Shown piece after piece: positions 8,516-17,221 of a stretch of DNA of 64,000 nucleotides. The DNA lies in contig NZ_KI783301.1 in NCBI RefSeq assembly GCF_000510645.1, positions 3,239,788 to 3,303,787 of the forward strand, given 5' to 3'. The stretch is from Thermicanus aegyptius DSM 12793 (lineage in GTDB: Bacteria > Bacillota > Bacilli > Thermicanales > Thermicanaceae). Under the pieces are notes generated by a model. It searched no databases, had not been told where the DNA came from, and worked only from the letters and a program-made list of their open reading frames with translations. The first letter of the stretch is position 1. Every line of letters begins with the position of its first letter. The position numbers and the translations under genes were made by a program.

Positions 8516-9124
8516 TTAATATTTAATCCAATAGACGAGGTATTTGGCCAGTTCGGTAAGTACCACCTGCTGTCTCTCAGAATCTTCCCACCAGCGGTCC
8601 AGGTTCGGGGTAAGGAGGTCGCCGGAGTTCGCATACGTCAGAGAGATCCCGCTCCCCTTATAGACGCGGTCAAAGGTCATTTTGGATCGATGGGAGTGCC
8701 AATAGGAGGTGACCACAATCGCGGAATTCCAATGATTCCGTTGCAAGATTTCCTTCGTATAGACGGCATTTTCGTACGTGCTTCGAGAGCGGTCCTCTTT
8801 AAAGATCGCCTCCTCCGGTACTCCTAACTTTTTCGCCAGAGCCACCATCTCATCGATGGCCCGGATGCGCCAAGAGAGTGAAGTTCCATCGGAAAAAAGA
8901 ATTCTCGGCGCAAGCCCTTTCCGGTATAATTCCACGGCTCGGGCGGTTCGCTCTCCCCGCGTCTCTCCTCCAAGTACGATGATCACATCGCTGGGGACAT
9001 AATTTTCCTTTGTGACCAAAAAATTAGCGATTCCTTGGAGCCAAACCCCCCTGAACAAGAAAAGAAGGAGGAGCATTCCCACGGAGACCCCTACCCATTT
9101 AAGAAAAGAATGTCTGAAATGCAT
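8516..9124 (-). CDS. YdcF/ElyC (DUF218) family membrane-anchored protein
   Basis: The 202-residue protein has one N-terminal membrane anchor (about residues 8-28) and a DUF218 domain outside the membrane: SDVIIVLGGETRGERTARAVELYRKG, an SDGTSL segment, and VVTSYWHSHRSKMTFDRVY near the C-terminus. ElyC and SanA of enterobacteria, relatives of this family, affect cell-envelope integrity, but the reaction is unknown. I chose ATG at 9124, which has GGAGGGA at good spacing. An upstream ATG at 9262 in the same frame would place the start before the extended -10 box at 9210-9215, so it is unlikely. It is followed by its own terminator. Confidence 0.8.
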   Translation of the reverse strand: MHFRHSFLKWVGVSVGMLLLLFLFRGVWLQGIANFLVTKENYVPSDVIIVLGGETRGERTARAVELYRKGLAPRILFSDGTSLSWRIRAIDEMVALAKKLGVPEEAIFKEDRSRSTYENAVYTKEILQRNHWNSAIVVTSYWHSHRSKMTFDRVYKGSGISLTYANSGDLLTPNLDRWWEDSERQQVVLTELAKYLVYWIKY

Positions 9125-9209
9125 GACTCCCTCCGGTCTCTTTTTCATCCCTGCCAAGACCTCTCTGTTTCCTGCCCGGCGAAAATCTCTCCACGGTCCT
9201 GTCTCAACT

Positions 9210-9217
9210 ATTATATC
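9210..9217 (-). promoter_or_regulatory. Extended -10 promoter of the YdcF-family gene
   Basis: On the minus strand TGATATAAT gives a perfect TATAAT with an upstream TG one base away, an extended -10 element that can work without a good -35. It would put the transcript start about 80 bases before the ATG at 9124. Confidence 0.5.
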
Positions 9218-9268
9218 ATCTCTTCTCCCCAGATATGATCTCCGGTTCATTTGGAAATCCAAAAAAGC

Positions 9269-9778
9269 TTAAGTCCGTACGATCCGATAGCCCGCTTTCA
9301 CGAGGGAGTCCAAGGCATCTTCAATATACTCCGGTTCATCCGCTTCCAAGGTGTGGTAATGAAAACCGCCCGTCACTTCACTGAAAAGGGGCAGGTTCGA
9401 TTTCTCCCTCTTCTCCAGAAACCGGCGGATATCCTTCGGCGTGCGAATGTTTAATTCCCCTCTCACCTTCCCGTAAACGGGATGCTCAATCATCACGTCA
9501 AGAATAGAGACGTGATGGGCGACGAGAATCTCCAATTCCCTCCGAAGCTGTTCCGGAGTGTGGGTAATGCCGATCACCTCTTGAAAGGCTTCCGGCAGGG
9601 CATCGTCCAGCAGATATCCATGGGTGGTGCTTACGATGCGGTATCCGTCCTTGCGCAAAAAAGCGATGTCCTGGACGAGGGTCTGGCGGCTAACCCCGAC
9701 CCGCTCTCCCAATTCCGCCCCCTTTACCGGTCTTTTATGCTCCTTTAGAATACGAAGAATTTCCTCCCTTCGATTCAT
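9269..9778 (-). CDS. niaR: NAD biosynthesis repressor NiaR (3H domain)
   Basis: The 169-residue protein is the nicotinate-responsive repressor of NAD synthesis genes. Residues 1-60 form a winged helix (HTH_11: ILRILKEHKRPVKGAELGER...SRQTLVQDIAFLRKDGY). The rest is the 3H domain, with its conserved histidines in GITHTPEQ, AHHVSILDV and FHYHTLEA, which bind metal and nicotinate. It matches the length of Bacillus NiaR (YrxA). It is the last gene of the nadBCA-niaR run, 25 bases after nadA, behind AAGGAGAG. The likely target is the operator in the nadB promoter at 13394-13403, giving feedback on its own operon. Confidence 0.92.
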   Translation of the reverse strand: MNRREEILRILKEHKRPVKGAELGERVGVSRQTLVQDIAFLRKDGYRIVSTTHGYLLDDALPEAFQEVIGITHTPEQLRRELEILVAHHVSILDVMIEHPVYGKVRGELNIRTPKDIRRFLEKREKSNLPLFSEVTGGFHYHTLEADEPEYIEDALDSLVKAGYRIVRT

Positions 9779-9802
9779 CGCACTTCGTCTCTCCTTTCAT
9801 TC

Positions 9803-10867
9803 TTATCCGAGGCGAAGCATCCGTTCGATCGCCACTTTAGCCCATGAAGCGATCTCCTCGGGCACCCGAATCACGTTCTTTCTTTCCCCATTTAAAACGT
9901 TCATCACGGACTCGTGAAGATGGGGAAGATCGATGCGGTTCATGGTATAGCAAGCACAGACGATCGGATTCAGGGAATAGATTTCCTGTTCGGGATGCTC
10001 TTTCGCCAATCGGTAGACGAGATTATGCTCCGTCCCGATCGCCCATTTTGTCCCTGCAGGAGCCCGCTCAATCGCTTTGATGATGTATTCCGTAGAGCCG
10101 CTCTCATCGGCTTCCTGGACCGTTTCAAACTTGCATTCAGGATGGACGATCACCCGAATGCCGGGGTGCTCCTCACGCATCTTCCGCACATGAACCGGGT
10201 CAAAGCGTTGATGGACAGAACAATGTCCCTTCCAGAGGATCACCTTCGTATCCTCCCGCGCCTCTCCCCCTTCGATCCTCATCTCCCGGGGGTTATACAC
10301 CTTCATGGCTTCTAAAGGGATTCCCAGGCGGTAGGCCGTATTTCTTCCCAGATGCTGGTCGGGAAGAAAGAAGATCCTCTTTCTTTCCCGGAGCGCATAG
10401 GCCATGATCCTCTCCGCATTGGAGGAGGTAACCGTCATCCCGCCATGTTGACCCACAAAAGCCTTTACCTCGGCGGAAGAATTTACATAGGTGATCGGAA
10501 AAGGCGGATCTCCATACGTGTCTATAAGGAGTTCCCACGCCTCCTCCAATTCATCCCGATTCACCATATCGGCCATGGAACAACCCGCCTTAGGGTCAGG
10601 GAGAATGACGGTTTGTTCCGGAGCGGTAAGGATATCCGCCGTTTCCGCCATAAAATGGACCCCGCAAAAGAGGATGAAGCGGGCATCGGTCTCCGCCGCC
10701 AAACGGGCTAGGCGGAGGGAGTCTCCCCGGAAGTCGGCAAACTGTATCACCTCATCCCGCTGGTAATGATGCCCGAGGATCACCATCTCTTTTCCTAATT
10801 TCTCTTTTGCCGTCTTAATTTCCTGCAACATCACTTCCCGGAGAATCTCATGGGTTCGGGTAGACAA
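9803..10867 (-). CDS. nadA: Quinolinate synthase NadA
   Basis: NadA condenses iminoaspartate from NadB with dihydroxyacetone phosphate to give quinolinate, using a [4Fe-4S] cluster. The 354-residue protein shows ILGHHYQRDEVIQFADFRGDS near the N-terminus, FCGVHFMAETADI with the first ligand-type Cys, AGCSMADM, HPECKFETVQEADESGSTEYI, and a C-terminal VCACYTMNRIDL. The start is TTG at 10867 with GGAGG nine bases upstream. It sits 28 bases after nadC and before niaR. The divergent cysteine desulfurase at 13515 may assemble its cluster, as described for the Bacillus subtilis nifS-nadBCA locus. Confidence 0.96.
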   Translation of the reverse strand: MSTRTHEILREVMLQEIKTAKEKLGKEMVILGHHYQRDEVIQFADFRGDSLRLARLAAETDARFILFCGVHFMAETADILTAPEQTVILPDPKAGCSMADMVNRDELEEAWELLIDTYGDPPFPITYVNSSAEVKAFVGQHGGMTVTSSNAERIMAYALRERKRIFFLPDQHLGRNTAYRLGIPLEAMKVYNPREMRIEGGEAREDTKVILWKGHCSVHQRFDPVHVRKMREEHPGIRVIVHPECKFETVQEADESGSTEYIIKAIERAPAGTKWAIGTEHNLVYRLAKEHPEQEIYSLNPIVCACYTMNRIDLPHLHESVMNVLNGERKNVIRVPEEIASWAKVAIERMLRLG

Positions 10868-10895
10868 TCTCTTCTTCCTCCCTTCTTCGCTCCCT

Positions 10896-11735
10896 TTACT
10901 TCTCCGATTCTAACTCTAAGCTTAGATCTAAACTCTTCACCGAATGGGTAAGCCATCCTAGGGAGATGTAATCGACTCCGGTCTCCGCGACGGCGCGGAC
11001 ATTCGCCGGAGTAATCCCTCCCGATGCTTCGGTCGGTATTCTACCGCCGATGAACGACACGGCTTCCCGCAGCTCATTCAAGCCCATATTATCCAAAAGG
11101 ATCAAATCAACCCCCAAGGAAAGAGCCTCCTCCACCTGGGACAACTTCTCCGCCTCTACCTCGATCTTTACCATATGCCCGACGGAATGGCGAACCCGCC
11201 TCACCGCCTCTGTCATAGATCCGGCTGCAGCCAAATGGTTATCCTTAATCATCACCGCATCGTAGAGGCCAAAACGGTGGTTCCTCCCTCCTCCCACCCG
11301 AACCGCATATTTGTCAAATAAGCGTAAACCGGGGAGTGTTTTCCGAGTATCCACGATGGTTACGGGTAGGTCGGCCACCTTTTTCACCACCTCACGGGTT
11401 TCGGTGGCGATGCCCGACATCCGCTGCAAAAGGTTGAGGGCCACCCTTTCCCCGGCCAGGATGGCGCGTGCCTTTCCCTTGATGCGGGCAAATGCCTCTC
11501 CTTCCACCAAATCGGCCCCGTCATGACGGAGGAAAGTCATCTCCACCTGAGGGTCTAAAAGCTGAAAGACCTTCCGAGCCACCTTAAGCCCTGCCAATCG
11601 TCCTTCTCCTTTTGCGATGAACGTACCGACGATGCGATCTTCTTCCGTAAAAATGGCTTCCGAAGTGATATCCCCGCTGCCGATGTCCTCAATTAGAAAA
11701 CGACGCAATTCTTTTTCGATCCATAAGGGATTCAT
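10896..11735 (-). CDS. nadC: Nicotinate-nucleotide pyrophosphorylase (carboxylating) NadC
   Basis: NadC converts quinolinate and PRPP to nicotinate mononucleotide with release of CO2, the step that joins the de novo route to the rest of NAD synthesis. The 279-residue protein has an intact phosphoribosyltransferase fold with NLLQRMSGIATETREVV, the TRKTLPGLRLFDKYAVRVGG substrate site, VMIKDNHLAAAG, and a C-terminal ASGGITPANVRAVAETGVDYIS. It starts at ATG 11735 behind AGGAGG and overlaps the end of nadB by 47 bases, so translation of the two is probably coupled. Confidence 0.96.
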   Translation of the reverse strand: MNPLWIEKELRRFLIEDIGSGDITSEAIFTEEDRIVGTFIAKGEGRLAGLKVARKVFQLLDPQVEMTFLRHDGADLVEGEAFARIKGKARAILAGERVALNLLQRMSGIATETREVVKKVADLPVTIVDTRKTLPGLRLFDKYAVRVGGGRNHRFGLYDAVMIKDNHLAAAGSMTEAVRRVRHSVGHMVKIEVEAEKLSQVEEALSLGVDLILLDNMGLNELREAVSFIGGRIPTEASGGITPANVRAVAETGVDYISLGWLTHSVKSLDLSLELESEK

Positions 11736-13272
11736 GGTTTCCTCCTTGATAGAGATGGTACGCCTCTTTCTCCTGACCGGGGAAGTCGCTCCGGTAATGG
11801 GAGCCCCGGCTCTCCCTGCGCATGAGCGCCCCCTCCACGATAAGAAGGGCCGTCGTTATCGAATGACCCACCGGGGTGGGCAGGGGGGGGAGTCTCTTTT
11901 GCAACAAGCGAAGGATTTCCTTCGCATTCCGAAGTCCCTTCTCGTCCCGTTCCAATCCTACATTCTCCCACATCACCCGTTTTGCCTCTTCCATTACGCT
12001 TTGATCCGCCTTTTCCGATGCGGACCGTAATTCCTTCGGGGAATAGGGGAGAGAGAGTTCCCCGAACGAAAGCCTCTTTGCAGATCCTGTAAGGAGATCT
12101 TCCCTCGCTCGTTTGGCGGCGCGGATTCCAAAAACGACGGCCTCCAGGAGGGAATTGCTGGCCAAGCGATTGGCCCCATGCACCCCGGTCGAGCCTACTT
12201 CCCCTACCGCGTACAGGCCTTGAAGGGAACTCCTCCCATCCAGATCGGTGTAAACTCCGCCCATGGCGTAATGGACCACCGGTACGACAGGGATGAGCTC
12301 ATGGGCCGGATGGATCCCATGTTGCGAGAGGTTCCGGGTGATGGATGGAAACCGCTCCGAAAAAAGACGGACGCTCCGGGCATCGAGAAAAACCTCTCTC
12401 CCCTCTTTCATCTCCCGGTGAATGGCACGGGCCACAATATCCCGGGAAGCCAACTCGCCCCTCTCATCCACTTGGAGCATAAAACGCTCACCCCGATCAT
12501 TAAGGAGGAGGGCCCCCTCGCCGCGGACCGCTTCAGAGATTAAAGGAAGGGGACTTTCGTCCGCTTTTAATGCCGTAGGGTGAAACTGAATGAATTCCAT
12601 ATCCCGGAGAAGGGCGCCAGCCCGATAGGCCATGCCCATCCCTTCACCGGCGATGCCCTTTTCGTTGGTGGTGTAAGGGTAAAGGTGACCTATCCCGCCG
12701 GTCGCCAGGATCACGCCCTTCGCCAAAAGGAGAAAGGGATCCTTCCCCGCCGCTTGGACGACGGCGCCTATGACCCGCCCTTTACGGAGGACAAGATCAA
12801 GGGCCCTTGTCTCTTCCAACACCTCTATCTTGGGATGGGAGAGGACGGCGGCCATCATCTTCTCCATCACTCCCTTGCCGGTCCGGTCCCCGCCTACATG
12901 AAGGATGCGGTTCCGGCTATGGGCCCCCTCTCTTCCCAGCGAATAATCCCCCTCCGGATTTCGATCAAAGGGGACTCCCACTCCCTCCAAGAAGCGGAGG
13001 GCTTCCCACCCTCCTCTCAGGAGCGCCTCAACCGCTTTCCGTTCGGACAATCCTGCTCCCGCCCTTAAGGTATCCTCCAAGTGGGAGCGAAGATCTCCCT
13101 CCAGATCTTGGGGAACGGCGATTCCCCCTTGGGCCCGATAGGAATTGCATTCATTTATTTTCCCGGCGGTGATTACGATAACCTGAAATGGATCGGCTGC
13201 GTTTAAGCTGAAAGTAAGCCCGGCCAATCCGCTTCCGATGACCAGAAAATCGGTCTCCACGACTCTCCACAT
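11689..13272 (-). CDS. nadB: L-aspartate oxidase NadB
   Basis: NadB is the FAD enzyme that oxidises L-aspartate to iminoaspartate, the first step of bacterial NAD synthesis. The 527-residue protein opens with the FAD-binding VIGSGLAGLTFSLNAA, contains the substrate-site stretch RAQGGIAVPQ, HVGGDRTGKGVMEKM, FIQFHPTAL and the C-terminal flavin motif GEVGSTGVHGANRLASNSLLEAVVFG. Length is normal. The ATG at 13272 has a GGAGGGGC site. It is the first gene of nadB-nadC-nadA-niaR, transcribed from the promoter at 13371-13399. Confidence 0.96.
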   Translation of the reverse strand: MWRVVETDFLVIGSGLAGLTFSLNAADPFQVIVITAGKINECNSYRAQGGIAVPQDLEGDLRSHLEDTLRAGAGLSERKAVEALLRGGWEALRFLEGVGVPFDRNPEGDYSLGREGAHSRNRILHVGGDRTGKGVMEKMMAAVLSHPKIEVLEETRALDLVLRKGRVIGAVVQAAGKDPFLLLAKGVILATGGIGHLYPYTTNEKGIAGEGMGMAYRAGALLRDMEFIQFHPTALKADESPLPLISEAVRGEGALLLNDRGERFMLQVDERGELASRDIVARAIHREMKEGREVFLDARSVRLFSERFPSITRNLSQHGIHPAHELIPVVPVVHYAMGGVYTDLDGRSSLQGLYAVGEVGSTGVHGANRLASNSLLEAVVFGIRAAKRAREDLLTGSAKRLSFGELSLPYSPKELRSASEKADQSVMEEAKRVMWENVGLERDEKGLRNAKEILRLLQKRLPPLPTPVGHSITTALLIVEGALMRRESRGSHYRSDFPGQEKEAYHLYQGGNHESLMDRKRIASFSN

Positions 13273-13370
13273 GCCCCTCCGTCTCCTTCGCTCCCCAAAA
13301 AATTTTCTTGTTTGTGCTCTTTTTCACAAGATGGATATAGGCTTCCCGAGCATTGAATCGATTACATCCC

Positions 13371-13403
13371 ATTATGAAGGCGATTTTTACAGATGTCAAG
13401 ACA
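13371..13403 (-). promoter_or_regulatory. nadB promoter with overlapping inverted repeat (candidate NiaR operator)
   Basis: On the minus strand TTGACA (13399-13394), a 17-base spacer and CATAAT (13376-13371) make a strong promoter. The -35 box is part of an inverted repeat TGTC-AA-GACA at 13394-13403, within a longer TTACAGATGTCAAGACAG on the plus strand. A repressor bound here would block RNA polymerase. That NiaR is the repressor is inferred from its operon position; the same site could also control the divergent cysteine desulfurase gene. Confidence 0.65.
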
Positions 13404-13514
13404 GAATCTCTATGATAATGTAAAGAATGATGACCGTTTTGATCGGGTGTTTAGGAGATAGGTTTAGGAGATAGAGATAGAACGCCAATTTATCCGTGAA
13501 GAGGAGAGAGAAAG

Positions 13515-14675
13515 ATGAAAAAGGAAATCGCCCGCTATTTTGATTACGCCGCCACTTCTCCCATGCCGGATCCGGTGATGGAAAAGACCTTTTCCTACTA
13601 CGCCGGACGCTTCGCCAATGCGGGCAGCCTCCACACCTTAGGACTTGAGGCGAGAGAGGCGCTGGAGAAGGCAAGGGAGACGTTGGCGGGAGGCATCGGA
13701 GCCCGCCCCAGAGAGGTGATCTTTACGGGAAGCGGCACGGAGGCGAACAACCTGGCGATCCTCGGCGGAGCCCGGAGAATGAAGAGGATGGGCAAGGGAA
13801 ACCATCTGATCACTACAAAGATAGAACATCCCTCGGTGTTAAGGGCTTTTCAAGCCCTCGAGACGGAAGGCTTTGAGGTGACCTACCTGCCGGTCGACAG
13901 AAATGCCCTAGTCGATACAAAGGATGTGGAAAAAGCCCTCCGCCCCGACACGGTGCTGGTCAGCGTGATGATGGTCAATAATGTGGTAGGGAGCATTCAA
14001 CCCATCCGGGAGATCGGACATCTCCTTAAAGGGAGAGGAATCCTCTTTCACAGCGATGCCGCCCAAGCCTTCGGAAAGATCCCCATTCAAGTCAATTCAT
14101 TGCACGTCGATCTTCTCACCCTCAATGGGCATAAAATTGGAAGTGTTCAAGGAATAGGAGCTCTCTATCTCAGAAACGGGGTGCGTATCGATCCTCTCTA
14201 TTTCGGGGGTGAACAGGAACGGGGAATTCGGCCGGCAACCGAAAATGTGGTGGGTATCCTAAGTTTCGCCGCGGCATGGGAATGGGCTCGCGGCAAGATG
14301 GAGGAGGAAAGAAAGCGAATGGAAGGGTTACGCCGTCTCTTTTTGCAGGAAATTCGGCGCCGCATTCCCGGGGCGAGGCTGAACGGTTCCCCCGACCATA
14401 CCCTTCCCAGCCTCATGAATATTGCCATCGAAGGAATTGAAGGGCAAGCCTTGATGCTTGACTTGGATCAAAAGGGGTTCGCCACCTCCAGTGCCTCGGC
14501 ATGCAGCGCCCATTCCATGGAACCCTCCTATGTACTTCTCGCCATGAATCCATCCACCGAACGGGCATTGGAGGGCCTTCGCATCTCCATGGGGTGGGGG
14601 ACAACGGAGAAAAGCATTCTTGATTTGGTAGCGGCATTCGAAACCTCCGTAAAACATTGGCGGGGGCTTCCGTAA
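13515..14675 (+). CDS. Cysteine desulfurase, NifS/IscS family, nad-locus type
   Basis: This 386-residue PLP enzyme takes sulfur from cysteine for iron-sulfur cluster assembly. It shows DYAATSPMPD at the start, the GSGTEANNLAI cofactor loop, the PLP lysine in LNGHKIGSVQGIGALY, the GGEQERGIRPATENV motif and the mobile-loop cysteine in SASACSAHSMEPS. It is divergent from nadB, the same arrangement as nifS and nadBCA in Bacillus subtilis, where the desulfurase serves NadA; that role here is inference from context. The ATG follows GAGGAGAG. It may be repressed through the shared operator region. No iscU-like scaffold gene is adjacent. Confidence 0.92.
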   Translation: MKKEIARYFDYAATSPMPDPVMEKTFSYYAGRFANAGSLHTLGLEAREALEKARETLAGGIGARPREVIFTGSGTEANNLAILGGARRMKRMGKGNHLITTKIEHPSVLRAFQALETEGFEVTYLPVDRNALVDTKDVEKALRPDTVLVSVMMVNNVVGSIQPIREIGHLLKGRGILFHSDAAQAFGKIPIQVNSLHVDLLTLNGHKIGSVQGIGALYLRNGVRIDPLYFGGEQERGIRPATENVVGILSFAAAWEWARGKMEEERKRMEGLRRLFLQEIRRRIPGARLNGSPDHTLPSLMNIAIEGIEGQALMLDLDQKGFATSSASACSAHSMEPSYVLLAMNPSTERALEGLRISMGWGTTEKSILDLVAAFETSVKHWRGLP

Positions 14676-14708
14676 AGGGAAGAGGTTGGGCGGGGAGCTT
14701 CCTGGGTT

Positions 14709-15032
14709 CTACATCGACGGGGTTGGACCGGGTTCCATTCCCGTTTCTGAGACGGTCATGATGGGACGGACAACCAAATTGGAACGGACACGGACTTGAC
14801 AAGAAAGGCGAATATTTGTTTTATCCAAACCCTTCGCCTTTAACATCTGGTATTCCCGCTCCCCCATCAAACCGGGATCTCCCCTTATGATCTCTACCCT
14901 GCAGCTGACGCAACGGGCGTTTCCTCCGCAACGGTGCAAAATGTCAATTCCATTTTCTTCTAAAGCATGAACCAGCTTGATCCCTTCTTCCACTTCCCAG
15001 CTTCCCACGCAGGGCACTTCCACCTTAGGCAT
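14709..15032 (-). CDS. [2Fe-2S] ferredoxin
   Basis: The 107-residue electron carrier has the plant-type cluster motif with Cys35, Cys41 and Cys44 (CGGNARCVSC) and the fourth ligand Cys78 in RLSCQVRV. The first 30 residues form the usual ubiquitin-like beta-grasp start. About 20 residues beyond the fold (ending GMEPGPTPSM) have no known role. The ATG follows AAGGGGGG. The gene is alone between the convergent cysteine desulfurase and the MFS gene. It might take electrons to or from the oxidoreductase at 17.7-20.3 kb, but those enzymes usually prefer 4Fe-4S ferredoxins, so no partner is assigned. Confidence 0.92.
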   Translation of the reverse strand: MPKVEVPCVGSWEVEEGIKLVHALEENGIDILHRCGGNARCVSCRVEIIRGDPGLMGEREYQMLKAKGLDKTNIRLSCQVRVRSNLVVRPIMTVSETGMEPGPTPSM

Positions 15033-15165
15033 GAAAACCCCCCCTTTCTTAACAGCATTCTCTTCGCATGATGATGAACAGAACCTTTCTCCGGGCCGTC
15101 AATTGTCACCTACGATACACCCTTAGATCTCATCCGGATGATCATTTAGTTCGCCTGCATCGATC

Positions 15166-16479
15166 CTACGGTTTCATCTCCTGGATCGGGTTCTTCCCTT
15201 CGGGGCTTTTCCTCTCTTGGACGCTATGGCTCAGCCATCTAGGCAACAGGTTATAGAAGAAGAAGAGGAGAAGCGCCAAAAGAATCAGGAGGATCATGAC
15301 GGTGAACATCATATACAAACCCATCCGGTCAAAGAGGAACCCTCCAAAGAAAGGACCGATCATCCTGCCTCCGGTGGCGAAGCTGCTGATCACTCCTTGA
15401 TATAACCCTCTTTTTCCAGGGGGAGAGAGCTCCTCCGTCGCCACCGGAACAGCCGGCCAGACCAGAATCTCTCCCAAGGTGGTAATCCCCATCGCGATGA
15501 AAAAGCCGACATACTTCTCCTGGTAGGGAAGGAGGAGATAAGCGATCCCAAAGACAAGCGCACCGAGAATAAGATCCACCTTGACCGATGGGAACCATTT
15601 CCGTAGAATCCTGCTGATCAGGGGTTGGAGGAGCAGGATTAAGGCCCCGTTTAATGTCCATAGAGAACTATAACTAGAGAGGGGAAAGCCGAGATCGGTC
15701 ATCCGCTTCGACATAATCGTCGACCATTGCATATAGGGAACCCAAGTGATGAGGTATCCGAGCCCTAGGAGCAAAAGGGCGAGAAAACCGGCATCCCAGT
15801 GAAATATCTTATGCTCGAACCATTCCTGAACCCTATTCCCTTTGGAAACGGACGCCACCTCCCCGCCTGCCGGAATCCTCCCTACTCCCTTCCGATCCGC
15901 TTCCTCATCAATCCCGAAAAAGAGGAAGAGAAAGAAGATGAAATAGGTAAGGGCATTCAGTAAAAAGGTATAGGAAAAGGATAATTGAGCCACCAGCCCG
16001 CCTAATGAGGCGCCGATGGCAACCCCTAAATTTTGGGAGATATAAATGTGGGAGAATGAACGCTGCCCTCCCTCCGGCCAAAGCCCTCCTGCCATCGCAT
16101 AAATCGACGGGAAGATCATGCCGGTCGCAAATCCTAAAATGATCATCATCCCCAGATAAAGAATCCAGGCAGGAAAGAAAGCGACGGAAAGAACGGAGAG
16201 GATTGCAAACCATATCCCGATCCCTATCGTCCACCTTCCGCCCATGCGGTCATACATCGCCCCTCCGATCAAGCTCCCAAGCATGCCGGCTCCCGCCTGA
16301 AGAAATAGGGCCAATCCGGCCTCCGTCACGCTCCTTCCCATCACCTGTGTAACGAAAACAGTCGTAAGCGGCCAGAGAAAGGATGTTCCCGTCGAATTAA
16401 TCGCAGCACCTATGCTAAGCAACAGTAACGACCTGGGCGTTTGATTTTTCTTTTTTATTTCTCTCTTATTTGTCGTCAA
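15166..16479 (-). CDS. MFS transporter, 12 membrane helices
   Basis: The 437-residue membrane protein has the major facilitator pattern: twelve hydrophobic segments in two halves with a central cytoplasmic loop near residues 190-215, and a loop 2-3 motif GGAMYDRMGGRW that matches the MFS motif A (GxxxDRxGRR). It resembles multidrug exporters of the YfcJ/MdtH kind, but the substrate cannot be read from the sequence. The start is TTG at 16479 with GGAAGGGG seven bases upstream; no nearby ATG has a site. It is a single gene facing the ferredoxin gene. Confidence 0.82.
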   Translation of the reverse strand: MTTNKREIKKKNQTPRSLLLLSIGAAINSTGTSFLWPLTTVFVTQVMGRSVTEAGLALFLQAGAGMLGSLIGGAMYDRMGGRWTIGIGIWFAILSVLSVAFFPAWILYLGMMIILGFATGMIFPSIYAMAGGLWPEGGQRSFSHIYISQNLGVAIGASLGGLVAQLSFSYTFLLNALTYFIFFLFLFFGIDEEADRKGVGRIPAGGEVASVSKGNRVQEWFEHKIFHWDAGFLALLLLGLGYLITWVPYMQWSTIMSKRMTDLGFPLSSYSSLWTLNGALILLLQPLISRILRKWFPSVKVDLILGALVFGIAYLLLPYQEKYVGFFIAMGITTLGEILVWPAVPVATEELSPPGKRGLYQGVISSFATGGRMIGPFFGGFLFDRMGLYMMFTVMILLILLALLLFFFYNLLPRWLSHSVQERKSPEGKNPIQEMKP

Positions 16480-16592
16480 CCCATATCCCCTTCCTCGCTT
16501 CTTATCTATTCTACCCCCGAAGGGATCAAACTGAAAAGGGGAAACCTTAAAAGGGAAATATTCTCAAAATGGAGAGAATAAGGGGAAGGGCA

Positions 16593-16621
16593 TTGACAAC
16601 CCCCTCAAAGAAGGGAATAAT
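16593..16621 (+). promoter_or_regulatory. Promoter of the first 107-residue protein gene
   Basis: TTGACA at 16593-16598, a 17-base spacer and AATAAT at 16616-16621 give a good sigma-A promoter, about 70 bases before the ATG at 16698. Confidence 0.65.
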
Positions 16622-16697
16622 GAGGGCTACAAAGGTTCAAGGTCAATGAGCATTGCAGTCGATCGGAGTTAAACCGGACAGCGTTAGGAGGATAAAG

Positions 16698-17021
16698 ATG
16701 AACCATTTTACGATCCAATATGATCAAGAGCTCGGTATAGAGGTTCCCCACCTCCATGTTCCCTTTGATCAGCTGGACCAACGGGAAAAGGAAGAACTAT
16801 ACGCCAAAATGGAAGAGATCAGCGGTAAGATCCCGGAACGTATCCGGCAACTGGAACATGAATATAAGGAAATGTACGATCGAGTATCACAGGAAAATTC
16901 CGATCAAACCTTTTTTGATGGAATGGAGCGCCTCAATCAGATCTCACGTTTGATTAGTGAATTAAATATCTTATATCTGCAAATGCAGGGAAAGTACCTT
17001 ACCTCTTATCAAGGCGGCTAA
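16698..17021 (+). CDS. Uncharacterised 107-residue protein, paralogue of the next gene
   Basis: I do not recognise this family. The 107-residue acidic, soluble protein has no signal peptide or membrane segment. It opens MNHFTIQYDQELGIEVPHLH, has a central helical stretch EELYAKMEEISGKIPERI, and ends with a helix ELNILYLQMQGKYLTSY. It aligns without gaps to the protein at 17222-17545, identical at 59 of 107 positions by my hand count. AGGAGG six bases before the ATG fixes the start. Each copy has its own TTGACA promoter, which suggests different control after duplication. A mostly helical adaptor or regulatory protein is possible, but nothing shows its role. Confidence 0.8.
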   Translation: MNHFTIQYDQELGIEVPHLHVPFDQLDQREKEELYAKMEEISGKIPERIRQLEHEYKEMYDRVSQENSDQTFFDGMERLNQISRLISELNILYLQMQGKYLTSYQGG

Positions 17022-17152
17022 TGGGAGAAGCGCTCCGCTTTTTCGCAAGTGTTACTTTTAGATTGGAGAAAGTTCCAAGGGAACTATTTGTATATATTGT
17101 TACATATTTCGTAAGGAAAGATGACACTTATGCGGTGGATCCCTTTTTTGAA

Positions 17153-17181
17153 TTGACAGAAGAATTGAGATGAGAAACAAT
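17153..17181 (+). promoter_or_regulatory. Promoter of the second 107-residue protein gene
   Basis: TTGACA at 17153-17158, a 17-base spacer and AACAAT at 17176-17181. The -10 box is weaker than that of the first copy. Confidence 0.45.
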
Positions 17182-17221
17182 AGGATCAACATAAAAATTT
17201 TTAAAACGGGAGGGAGCAGAA

